This document shows positions 1 through 7,394 of a stretch of DNA of 47,426 nt, in pieces (position 1 is the stretch's first letter; every line of letters begins with the position of its first letter). The stretch is taken from assembly GCA_947504795.1 (NCBI GenBank), contig CANNJG010000001.1, forward strand, positions 1 through 47,426. The letters are read 5' to 3'. Position numbers and translations under genes: made by a program. This DNA is from Legionellaceae bacterium (GTDB taxonomy: Bacteria > Pseudomonadota > Gammaproteobacteria > Legionellales > Legionellaceae). The notes below the pieces were generated by a model that was not told the origin of the DNA, searched no databases, and saw only the letters and a list, made by a program, of their open reading frames with translations.

Positions 1-246
1 CAACTCGGTGGCTTAGTAATATCCCCCAACGTTCGAGTTGAAATAAGACGCCGAACTGGCGGAGAATCCATGTTTTGGCGCGGACACACAAAGACATTGA
101 AAACCTTATTTCAAGAATGGAAGGTTCCCCCGTGGCAACGCGAGCATATTCCATTGTTATATGTGAATGATGCATTGATGGCGGTGATTGGCTATGCGCA
201 GGTGGATTCTGGGGCGGAGGAAGGATACACTGTTGCAATAGATTAA
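1..246 (+). CDS. tilS: tRNA(Ile)-lysidine synthase, C-terminal fragment (5' end outside window)
   Basis: TilS converts the wobble C of tRNA-Ile(CAU) to lysidine in the cytoplasm, using ATP and lysine. Only the last 81 codons are visible, open from the first base to TAA at 244-246. The fragment matches the TilS C-terminal substrate-recognition domain: a VEIRRRTGGE stretch, then RGHTKTLKTLFQEWKVPPW, then a PLLYVNDALMAVIG segment, which is the usual RxGGE...LKxLFQExxxPPWxRxxxPLLY pattern. The catalytic N-terminal PP-loop domain lies outside, so I cannot tell whether the gene is intact. The next gene, an mdfA homologue, starts 110 bases downstream on the same strand. Confidence 0.88.
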   Translation, partial: QLGGLVISPNVRVEIRRRTGGESMFWRGHTKTLKTLFQEWKVPPWQREHIPLLYVNDALMAVIGYAQVDSGAEEGYTVAID

Positions 247-356
247 AACACCGCAAGGAATGATCAAGCCTCTTCGATTTTTTGATCTAGGTGTGTTAAA
301 AAAGCTCGGTACTTGCGACTGCAAGACGACATTAATGCGTTGCTATTGGATGTACC

Positions 357-1622
357 ATGATCGAACCTCTGATTCCCATTACTCGAAAACAGGCATTATT
401 ATTTGCGGGCTTTTTAGTCCTTTATGAATTTTTAGTTTATATCGCGAATGATATGATTATGCCGGGCATGCTGTCTGTTATTCATACGTTTCATGCACCA
501 AAGTCTGCCGTTGCTACGTCATTAACCGCCTATATACTAGGAGGTGCCAGTTTGCAATTATTACTAGGCCCTATTTCTGACCGCTACGGGCGCCGTCCTG
601 TGATGTTATTTGGAGTGGCATGGTTTGTGGTAGCGACACTTATGATTCCTTGGGCGCAGACAATAACTCAATTTTTAATTGTACGTTTTTTAGAAGGAAT
701 GGGGTTGTGTTATATCAATGTGGTGGGATATGCATTATTGCAGGAGATTTTTAACGAAAAAGATGCGATTCGAATGGTTGCTGTTATGGTGAATGTGGCT
801 ATTCTAGCCCCTTTATTCGGGCCACTAGCGGGCGCAGAATTTTTAGAATTAGGGATGGGAGGTTGGCATGCAATTTTTTATTGGATAAGCGGGTTATCCG
901 TCGTCGCTCTGCTGGGATTGTACTATACGATGCCCGAGTCAGTGGGTCAAATGAAACGTGATGGTCAGATCATCCGGCGTCAAGCGTTGACAATTGCTAC
1001 GATTTTACACAATTACCAAACCCTTCTGACGCATCGTGTCTTTGTATTCGGAACCTTGGCTTATGGCTTAATGGGTATGATTTGTATTATATGGATAGCT
1101 CTATCGCCGGTGATATTAATTACCTTGTCGAAATGTACATTGGTTCAATATGGATTATGGCAATTACCTGTATTTGGTGCGTTTATTTTGGGCAATATTA
1201 TATTGTCGAATTTGACGAAATATTACAAGGTTGTACAATTGTCATTGATTGGGAGTCTTTCGGTTTTTGCAGGGTCACTCTTGTTGTGTGGCATCCCTTG
1301 GTTGGCAGGCTACACCGCTAAGGGAATGATGCCTGGGCTTGTTGTTTATTCGATTGGATATGGATTAGGTGCCACCGCTTTAAATCGTTTTATCTTGTTT
1401 GTGACTCAAGTCAGCACCGGTACTACGTCTGCTTTACTCTTTACGGTATCCTTATGTTTTCAAGCGTTCGGTAATGAAATCGGAAATTATGTGTTTACAC
1501 GGTATGATTTGAAGACCTTGATATACTATTTAGGATTGATTGGCATGCTTCATATTGTGTGTGTTGCGGTCAGTCTTTACCATCATCAACGCACTCAAGT
1601 TTTGGGATTAGAGCATCTATGA
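357..1622 (+). CDS. mdfA: MdfA-type multidrug/H+ antiporter (MFS, DHA1 family)
   Basis: This 421-residue, 12-helix major facilitator protein exports drugs and cations across the inner membrane in exchange for protons. It resembles E. coli MdfA closely along its length. The helix 1 signature LVLYEF...YIANDMIMPGML carries the membrane acidic residues E24 and D32, equivalent to MdfA E26 and D34. The MFS motif A, GPISDRYGRRPVML, is at about 71-84. VRFLEGMGLCYIN carries R110, equivalent to MdfA R112. All three functionally important charges are therefore kept, and the protein should be active. The ATG at 357 fits the family N terminus. The stop overlaps the rnhB start as ATGA, so the two genes are probably translationally coupled. 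Exact substrates cannot be read from sequence. Confidence 0.9.
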   Translation: MIEPLIPITRKQALLFAGFLVLYEFLVYIANDMIMPGMLSVIHTFHAPKSAVATSLTAYILGGASLQLLLGPISDRYGRRPVMLFGVAWFVVATLMIPWAQTITQFLIVRFLEGMGLCYINVVGYALLQEIFNEKDAIRMVAVMVNVAILAPLFGPLAGAEFLELGMGGWHAIFYWISGLSVVALLGLYYTMPESVGQMKRDGQIIRRQALTIATILHNYQTLLTHRVFVFGTLAYGLMGMICIIWIALSPVILITLSKCTLVQYGLWQLPVFGAFILGNIILSNLTKYYKVVQLSLIGSLSVFAGSLLLCGIPWLAGYTAKGMMPGLVVYSIGYGLGATALNRFILFVTQVSTGTTSALLFTVSLCFQAFGNEIGNYVFTRYDLKTLIYYLGLIGMLHIVCVAVSLYHHQRTQVLGLEHL

Positions 1623-2188
1623 TAGCAGGTGTTGATGAAGTAGGGCGTGGTCCTTTGGCAGGACCGGTGATTGCGGCAGCGGTCATAATGGCCGAGCCTA
1701 TTCCAGGTTTGAAAGATTCAAAAACATTAAGTCCTAAAAAGCGGGAAGCATTAGCTAAACTTATCCAGACCTACGCAGATGCTTATGCATTTGGGCGTGC
1801 TGAAGTGGATGAAATTGATCGATTGAATATTCATCATGCAACCTTATTGGCGATGCAGCGAGCCATTTTAGCCCTACCCATTGCACCTGTTTCGATTTGT
1901 GTCGATGGATTATATGTTCCTCAGGTCAGCATTGCCTGCCACGCGATTGTGAATGGCGATAGTTTGGTTTATCAGATTAGTGCGGCTTCTATCATTGCTA
2001 AGGTATGGCGTGATGCTGAAATGGAACGCATGGATGCCGAATATCCTGGGTATGGGTTTGCTGAACACAAAGGCTATCCTACCCAACGTCACCGCGACGC
2101 TTTAAAGAAATTAGGTCCTTGTCCGAAACATCGTAAGAGTTTTGCGCCGGTTAGAGATTGGTGTTCATCGGCGCTCAAAGAGTATTAA
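1619..2188 (+). CDS. rnhB: Ribonuclease HII
   Basis: Cleaves the RNA strand of RNA-DNA hybrids and starts removal of single ribonucleotides from DNA. The 189-residue product begins MIAGVDEVGRGPLAGPV, the RNase HII motif I with catalytic D6 and E7. D96 in VSICVDG and D132 in the ASIIAKVWRD stretch complete the DEDD active site. I place the start at 1619 rather than at an upstream in-frame ATG at 1559. The upstream start would add 20 residues that are not family-like and would overlap mdfA by 64 bases, whereas 1619 gives an ATGA coupling with the mdfA stop. The 3' end overlaps the convergent mrdB by 14 bases, so there is no room for a terminator between them. Length is normal for the family. 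Confidence 0.93.
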   Translation: MIAGVDEVGRGPLAGPVIAAAVIMAEPIPGLKDSKTLSPKKREALAKLIQTYADAYAFGRAEVDEIDRLNIHHATLLAMQRAILALPIAPVSICVDGLYVPQVSIACHAIVNGDSLVYQISAASIIAKVWRDAEMERMDAEYPGYGFAEHKGYPTQRHRDALKKLGPCPKHRKSFAPVRDWCSSALKEY

Positions 2189-3290
2189 ACAAAATCCGAT
2201 GTGAACTAATGGATATTAAAATACCAAAACCGGACAAAAATGTGATCATTGCTGTGCCGCCGTAGCTTACTAAGGGGAGAGGGATTCCCACGACGGGTAA
2301 AATGCCCATGACCATGCCAATATTCACAAATGCCGACAAAAAGAAGGACATGATGAGGCCTGCGGCCAATAGACGAGTGAAGGTAGTTTGTGCTTGAGAC
2401 ACGATGCTCATTCCACGAAGCGCGATTAACATCATGAGGAAGATGAGAATAACACTTCCCACGAATCCAAATTCTTCACCGCACACCGCAAAAATGAAAT
2501 CCGTAGCATGCTCGGGTAAAAAATTGAGATGGGATTGACTTCCCAATAACCACCCTTTACCAAAACCGCCACCGGAGCCGATTGCGATTTTAGATTGAAT
2601 GATATGATACCCAGCACCCAAAGGATCGTGCTCAGGATTCAGTAAGGTGAGAATACGTTGTTTTTGATACCCGTGCATAAAATGCCAAATGATCGGAGCG
2701 GCTAATCCAATACTAAATGTGATGAATGAAAGGATGCGCGCTGAAATTCCTGCCATAAAAATCACGCATAAGCCGCTTGAAGCGACCATAATTGCGGTGC
2801 CTAAATCCGGTTGTTTAGCGATTAAAATAGTTGGAATAAACAGTAGTAGGCCTGCAATAGCAAACTGTTTGAGTTCGATAGGTGATTTTTGTCGATCGAG
2901 ATACCAAGCGGTCATCATCGGCACAGCTAGTTTCATAATTTCAGAGGGCTGGAAGCGAAATAAGCCTAAATCTAGCCAACGTTGTGCGCCCTTACCAATT
3001 TTTCCGATGAGCATCACCGTGAGTAATAAGAAAAGTCCTCCAGCATATAGCCAGGGCGTCCAATGCTTATATTTATGTGGAGGGACAAAGCTAAATACGG
3101 TCATGATACTTAGCGCTGCAAGCAAGCGCAGCCCTTGACGTAAAACCATGCTCAAATTTTCATTGGAAGCACTGTATAAAATCACTAATCCATACGCAAT
3201 TAACATCAGTAATAAGCCTAACAAAGGCACATCGATATAAAAAGCACGATTCGTGAATCGATACATGGGTCTAGATTGTGATGACATCAT
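2175..3290 (-). CDS. mrdB: Rod-shape SEDS peptidoglycan glycosyltransferase RodA
   Basis: RodA polymerises lipid II into glycan strands for side-wall elongation, in complex with PBP2. The 371-residue polytopic inner-membrane protein has about ten hydrophobic segments. It shows family hallmarks: GAQRWLDLGLFRFQPSEIMK near 95-120, KQPDLGTA near 160, and the LNFLPEHATDFIFAVCGEE loop carrying the conserved acidic residue. It ends with GIPLPLVSYGGTAM, the classic SEDS signature. The ATG overlaps the stop of mrdA as ATGA, so expression is coupled to its partner transpeptidase. It is the last gene of the rsfS-mrdA-mrdB operon, and its end runs 14 bases into convergent rnhB. Confidence 0.95.
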   Translation of the reverse strand: MMSSQSRPMYRFTNRAFYIDVPLLGLLLMLIAYGLVILYSASNENLSMVLRQGLRLLAALSIMTVFSFVPPHKYKHWTPWLYAGGLFLLLTVMLIGKIGKGAQRWLDLGLFRFQPSEIMKLAVPMMTAWYLDRQKSPIELKQFAIAGLLLFIPTILIAKQPDLGTAIMVASSGLCVIFMAGISARILSFITFSIGLAAPIIWHFMHGYQKQRILTLLNPEHDPLGAGYHIIQSKIAIGSGGGFGKGWLLGSQSHLNFLPEHATDFIFAVCGEEFGFVGSVILIFLMMLIALRGMSIVSQAQTTFTRLLAAGLIMSFFLSAFVNIGMVMGILPVVGIPLPLVSYGGTAMITFLSGFGILISISSHRILFNTL

Positions 3291-5179
3291 GATGTTTCCT
3301 GTCGGTTATCAAGGTGATCTAAGGTTTTGAGTTCGAAGTATTTATCTAATACTTGTCGAGCAACTTGTGCGGCAGCAGTATCGTGTTCTACGATAACGGC
3401 AATAGCTACTTCGGGTGATTCAACAGGCGCAAAAGCGATGAATAAGGAATGATCGCGAAGTGCTTCAGGGAGATCCGTGTATCGCTTTTTTTCGTCTTGA
3501 CTTAAACTGAACACTTGCGCCGTACCCGTTTTTCCTGCTACGGGATAGGGCGCATCTTTACCAAAGCGATAACCTGTCCCTGAATTATTCACAATTACTT
3601 CATGCATGGCATCATGGACCAGCGCCCAATGATCCTCTGATTTGAGACGGAGGGGGTACTCTTCAATGGGGTTGTAGGCTAATTCTCTTGTTTGATCCGT
3701 GACGCTATGATGTAATAAATGAGGTCGAAAGCGATGTCCTTTCAAGCTTAATGAAGCCGTTGCACTGGCTAATTGTAACGGCGTTGCCAACATGAATCCT
3801 TGGCCAATTGATGTGATAAGCGTATCGCCAGGATACCAAGGAAGTTTTTTAGTCATGCGCTTCCATTGGGGTGTAGGCACAAGTCCCGATGCTTCCTCAA
3901 AGAGATCGACTCCGGATAATTGCCCAAATCCAAATTGACGTAACATCGGCTCAATAGCATTAATCCCCATTTTATTGCCCAATTGATAAAAGTAAGTATC
4001 GCAGGACACCATGATTGCACGTTTGATATCTACCAAACCATGTCCAGTATGTTTCCAATCACGGTAGGCGTGTTTAACCCCGGGTAGTCGAAACCAACCC
4101 GGATCATAAATGTGATCCCGCGGGGTGGCTAAGCCTTGATTGAGTCCCGCAAGAGCAATAAAAGGTTTAATGGTCGAAGCTGGCGGGTACAAACCGCGGA
4201 CAGCACGATTGTACAAAGGTCTATCAAGCACATCTGACAATACTTTATAGTCGTCAGTACTAATCCCATTGACGAATAAATTGGGATTAAAACTAGGCGC
4301 ACTTACCATCGCTAGGATTTCGCCATTTTTGACTGAAATGATCACTAATGCGCCACGTTTACCTTGGAGTGCCGCATAACCTGCTTGCTGCAAACGTGTA
4401 TCGACAGTAAGATACAGCTTTTTACCAGATACTGGAGGCTGTTTACTCAACACACGCAGAGTGCGACCACTGACATCTGTTTCAACTTGTTGGTAACCGA
4501 TAGTCCCATGGAGCGTGTCCTCGTAATATTTTTCAACACCTGATTTGCCGATAAAGTTGGTGGCGCGATAGTTAGTAAAATCCACGTTTTGTAATTCGTC
4601 TATATTAATTCGCGCTACGTAGCCCAATAGATGCGCGGTTATCTCGCCAAGTGGATAATGACGCATGAGAATGGCTTTAATGCTTACTCCTGGGAATTGG
4701 TATTGGTTAGACGCAAAGGTCGCGACATCTATTTCACTTAATTTGAGTTTGAAAGGGATTGGGAAATATGCAGGATTTTGCTTGCGTGCTCGATAAAAGT
4801 TTTTAATATCTTCTGCCGTGATTGCCGGTAATAACGTTTGCAGGTTCTTCAATGTTTCGGGTATGGATTTAATCCGCTCAGGTATGATTTCCAGCACATA
4901 TACCGGTAGGTTCTCTGCCAACACGATGCCATTTCTGTCACATATGATCCCGCGTGATGGAGAAATAGACACGATGCTCATCTGATTTTTCAAAGAAAGT
5001 GTCGCGAACAGTTTATATTGTGAAAATTGTAAATAAGCTAGTCGCAATGTTAGCACTAGCGACAAAAGAATGAGAGTTGCTAATAAAAAATTGAAACGAA
5101 ATAAAAAAGCTTGGGTTGTATGGTGTTTAGAAGACTGGTCGGGAAAACTACCCATGACTTTAGAACGCTGGAACCTCAC
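3287..5179 (-). CDS. mrdA: Penicillin-binding protein 2 (elongasome transpeptidase)
   Basis: PBP2 crosslinks peptidoglycan in the periplasm during rod elongation. The 630-residue class B PBP has an N-terminal membrane anchor at about 28-50 and a dimerisation/pedestal domain. Its transpeptidase domain carries the three active-site motifs S335-T-I-K338, S392-C-D and K550-T-G. The GVEKYYE segment near 214-220 is also typical of PBP2. The reading frame opens at GTG 5179, four bases after the rsfS stop. Its Shine-Dalgarno-like AGGA is only about two bases before this GTG, so an ATG at 5155 (residue 9) is an alternative start. The gene lies between rsfS and mrdB. The rlmH gene that often separates rsfS and mrdA in gammaproteobacteria is absent here. 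Confidence 0.95.
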   Translation of the reverse strand: MRFQRSKVMGSFPDQSSKHHTTQAFLFRFNFLLATLILLSLVLTLRLAYLQFSQYKLFATLSLKNQMSIVSISPSRGIICDRNGIVLAENLPVYVLEIIPERIKSIPETLKNLQTLLPAITAEDIKNFYRARKQNPAYFPIPFKLKLSEIDVATFASNQYQFPGVSIKAILMRHYPLGEITAHLLGYVARINIDELQNVDFTNYRATNFIGKSGVEKYYEDTLHGTIGYQQVETDVSGRTLRVLSKQPPVSGKKLYLTVDTRLQQAGYAALQGKRGALVIISVKNGEILAMVSAPSFNPNLFVNGISTDDYKVLSDVLDRPLYNRAVRGLYPPASTIKPFIALAGLNQGLATPRDHIYDPGWFRLPGVKHAYRDWKHTGHGLVDIKRAIMVSCDTYFYQLGNKMGINAIEPMLRQFGFGQLSGVDLFEEASGLVPTPQWKRMTKKLPWYPGDTLITSIGQGFMLATPLQLASATASLSLKGHRFRPHLLHHSVTDQTRELAYNPIEEYPLRLKSEDHWALVHDAMHEVIVNNSGTGYRFGKDAPYPVAGKTGTAQVFSLSQDEKKRYTDLPEALRDHSLFIAFAPVESPEVAIAVIVEHDTAAAQVARQVLDKYFELKTLDHLDNRQETS

Positions 5180-5183
5180 GGTC

Positions 5184-5534
5184 CTAACTCACACTCTTCA
5201 TGTCTTCTGTTTTAGGACCCCATAAATGTTCTAAGCCGTAAAAGGATCGAGTATCTGGTTGCATAATGTGCACAACACAATCACCAAAATCAACCAACGC
5301 CCAATCGCCAGTATCCAGGCCGGAATGGTGCAGGGTGTGCAGTCCGATTTCTTTCATTTTGACGATGATCGCATTGGCAATGGCTTTGACATGGCGCGAA
5401 GCACGTCCCCCACACACGATCATATAGTCGGTGATTGAGGTTTGTTTACTTACATCCATTATTACGATTTCATTGGCTTGAATATCTTCTAAAGCTTGGA
5501 TTAATATTGAAAGTTGGGGAAATAACTCGGGCAT
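5184..5534 (-). CDS. rsfS: Ribosomal silencing factor RsfS
   Basis: RsfS binds ribosomal protein L14 on the 50S subunit and blocks subunit joining when nutrients are scarce. The 116-residue protein is full length for the family. It contains the conserved core IVIMDVSKQTSITDYMIVCGG near 24-45, RHVKAIA near 47-53, and the G-D-WALVDFGDCVVHIM stretch near 76-91, ending with the YGLEHLWG motif. It is the first gene of the operon with mrdA and mrdB. Transcription probably starts from the promoter at 5564-5592, giving a leader of about 20-25 bases. I see no convincing Shine-Dalgarno sequence before the ATG. nadD, the usual upstream neighbour, is missing. Confidence 0.94.
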   Translation of the reverse strand: MPELFPQLSILIQALEDIQANEIVIMDVSKQTSITDYMIVCGGRASRHVKAIANAIIVKMKEIGLHTLHHSGLDTGDWALVDFGDCVVHIMQPDTRSFYGLEHLWGPKTEDMKSVS

Positions 5535-5563
5535 AAGGTAATAAACTATTCAGGTAAATACTT

Positions 5564-5592
5564 ATTTTATCATAATTAGGGGGGGGCAGCAA
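5564..5592 (-). promoter_or_regulatory. Candidate sigma-70 promoter with C8 homopolymer in the spacer (rsfS-mrdA-mrdB)
   Basis: Read on the minus strand, TTGCTG (5587-5592) and TAAAAT (5564-5569) are separated by exactly 17 bases. The eight bases next to the -35 box are all C (G8 at 5579-5586 on the plus strand). The boxes match the sigma-70 consensus at 4 of 6 and 5 of 6 positions. The rsfS ATG follows about 30 bases after the -10. A homopolymer in a promoter spacer can change length by slippage and so alter promoter strength. That consequence is inference. Confidence 0.55.
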
Positions 5593-5632
5593 TGTTTGAT
5601 TAATCCTGTGCGCTTGGTTTGGCTCTGCCTAG

Positions 5633-7228
5633 TCAATTTAATTCGTTATTGCGACTCCGTGGTTCACTGTGCAGCGAAGCATCTCCCAACACTTCGTGGC
5701 GATCTTGCAACGTAAGGACGCTTTTTTTGGTTTCCTGTCCTGGATGTCTATAAAATAACCTACTGCGTTGCTGGGGCTTGAAGCGCATAATTTTGGGGAG
5801 CGTATTTTTGCTAAGTACCTGTAGCGCATTGGCTGGCTGAAATATCTGTAGCGCGTTGTTTTTAGGCACAAGCGTATTAGCAAGGTGTTGTGGAGAACCG
5901 AGCGTGCGTCGATACAGTACCGTCAGCGCTATAACGTCTTGGAAGAGCAACGCGCGCTGTGCTGGGGGCGTTTTTACGAAAAAATTCAACAGCGAATGGG
6001 TATTTACTACGTTCAATGCAGTCATGTTTGTGTTCACTAACGGCTGAAAGGTACCATTGGTTGAAGTGAACGCTGAACGCGGTGAAACACGCATATTCAA
6101 AAGTTGCAAGGTTGCAGCACGGATGCGACCACTATACAGTGCGTTTTGAACAACCATAGCCTGATATACTGACTCCAAGAGCAGCATCTGAATCAAACTG
6201 TTGAGTCTGAACCAACTGATGAAGAGCGCTGAATCAAACTGAAGAAATGGTTCCTTTTCAAAATTTAAGACGGATCGAATGACCTCGATTTCCTGTGATG
6301 AAAACAAGGAATCTATCGTTGATATCAATGACCATAAAAATGTTTGTTGATTGGAAATATGGTTTTGTTTTATTGTTTGAAAGTAGCTTGTGAATCCCGA
6401 AGCACTTTTAAAAAACCTCGCCAAGGGTGAGTCATTGGTTTGAGCAAGTTGCCTTGGCGCCATTGCAAAATGCGGATGTGCTTCATGGAGCGCGACAACA
6501 TCATAAAAAGCATAAGGCGAATGATTGCAGATGGTCATTGTCAGGATAGCGGCATGTAAATCATTCATTATTTTTTTATTGGTTGGCGATACGGTAGGCA
6601 TAGAATCCCCAGCTGCTAAGGTTTCAAATAGCATCAATAATTCGAGACAATCCATAGTGCGAGAACCACCCGAAATTGTTTGGGTACCCAAGAATAAATG
6701 ATCTCCAAACAATTGGATGATCTGACTCATACTCGATTTACGCGGAATGCCTAAAATAGTTTTTAACCATCGGGCAGCATCTTTACTGGTCCGTTGTTGA
6801 TTGCCGTCAATGTGCCATTGCATCATGAGGGTTAGAATAAGACGTAACAATTGCTGCTCAGGTGTTATTTCTGCAAAAATATTTAGATTGTTCATGACAT
6901 GTAGAACGGATTGAATCAAGCGCGAATCATCATCTTTGGAAAGGACTTGTAAGGTATTAATCAAATTTTTTCGCTTTGGATCTTGGAGGAATACCTTCAT
7001 ATCGTTATAACAGTCGATAGGTAAGTTCAACTGTTCAGTGAGTGCTTGAATAACGATATGAACGTGTTCAGCTTGCAATGTTATCTGTAATTGTTGCAAT
7101 TTAGTGATTACTTTCTGCAATCCTTTTGGATTGGATTTTGCAATCGAATGCAAAAAACCAATAGCAGTTGCATTCAGCTCACCCTGAACTGACGCCGAAA
7201 ACTGACCTACCACGCCATGAATAATCAT
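5633..7228 (-). CDS. Orphan protein of 531 residues, no recognised domain
   Basis: I do not recognise this protein. It has no signal peptide and no clear membrane segment. It reads as mostly helical, rich in Leu, Gln, Asn and His, for example KLQQLQITLQAEHVHIVIQ near 43-61. The C-terminal 60 residues are basic and polar, with KPQQRSRLFYRHPGQETKK followed by an Asn/Arg/Glu-rich end. An AAAGGTG sequence a few bases before the ATG is a good ribosome site. It is transcribed alone, divergently from the POT transporter gene, from a candidate promoter at 7256-7283. A soluble, family-less, helical protein of this size in such a genome could be a secreted effector, but nothing in the sequence proves secretion. 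Confidence 0.75.
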   Translation of the reverse strand: MIIHGVVGQFSASVQGELNATAIGFLHSIAKSNPKGLQKVITKLQQLQITLQAEHVHIVIQALTEQLNLPIDCYNDMKVFLQDPKRKNLINTLQVLSKDDDSRLIQSVLHVMNNLNIFAEITPEQQLLRLILTLMMQWHIDGNQQRTSKDAARWLKTILGIPRKSSMSQIIQLFGDHLFLGTQTISGGSRTMDCLELLMLFETLAAGDSMPTVSPTNKKIMNDLHAAILTMTICNHSPYAFYDVVALHEAHPHFAMAPRQLAQTNDSPLARFFKSASGFTSYFQTIKQNHISNQQTFLWSLISTIDSLFSSQEIEVIRSVLNFEKEPFLQFDSALFISWFRLNSLIQMLLLESVYQAMVVQNALYSGRIRAATLQLLNMRVSPRSAFTSTNGTFQPLVNTNMTALNVVNTHSLLNFFVKTPPAQRALLFQDVIALTVLYRRTLGSPQHLANTLVPKNNALQIFQPANALQVLSKNTLPKIMRFKPQQRSRLFYRHPGQETKKSVLTLQDRHEVLGDASLHSEPRSRNNELN

Positions 7229-7255
7229 AATGCACCTTTTTGTCCGGTAAAGATA

Positions 7256-7283
7256 AATTTAGACCATAATCCTAGATAGTCAA
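7256..7283 (-). promoter_or_regulatory. Candidate promoter for the 531-residue orphan gene
   Basis: On the minus strand TTGACT (7278-7283) and TAAATT (7256-7261) are 16 bases apart, about 28 bases before the start codon at 7228. The -35 matches consensus at 5 of 6 positions; the -10 is weaker. The site lies back to back with the promoter for the POT transporter. Confidence 0.4.
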
Positions 7284-7308
7284 GAAATCTGGTCAATAGA
7301 CCTATTTA

Positions 7309-7337
7309 TTTACATGATTATTAATTGCTGTCATACT
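7309..7337 (+). promoter_or_regulatory. Candidate promoter for the POT transporter gene
   Basis: TTTACA (7309-7314) and CATACT (7332-7337) are separated by exactly 17 bases and lie about 60 bases before the GTG start. A short inverted repeat, CGCTA-N5-TAGCG at 7338-7352, begins immediately after the -10 box. It therefore covers the expected transcription start, where a repressor could bind. Confidence 0.5.
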
Positions 7338-7394
7338 CGCTAGCCGTTAGCGCCGACGAACTCTATAGGCTTATTTTGAAAGGAATGGCGACTC

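Noticed and set aside
247..356. GATCAA...TTGATC inverted repeat after tilS as a terminator
   Set aside because: It is AT-rich, has a 14-base loop and lacks a following T run; tilS and mdfA may simply be co-transcribed.
260..424. A 54-codon plus-strand frame beginning at ATG 260 after tilS, preceded by AAGGA
   Set aside because: It runs about 68 bases into mdfA in another frame and its product looks random and Cys-rich. A leader peptide for mdfA is possible but unsupported.
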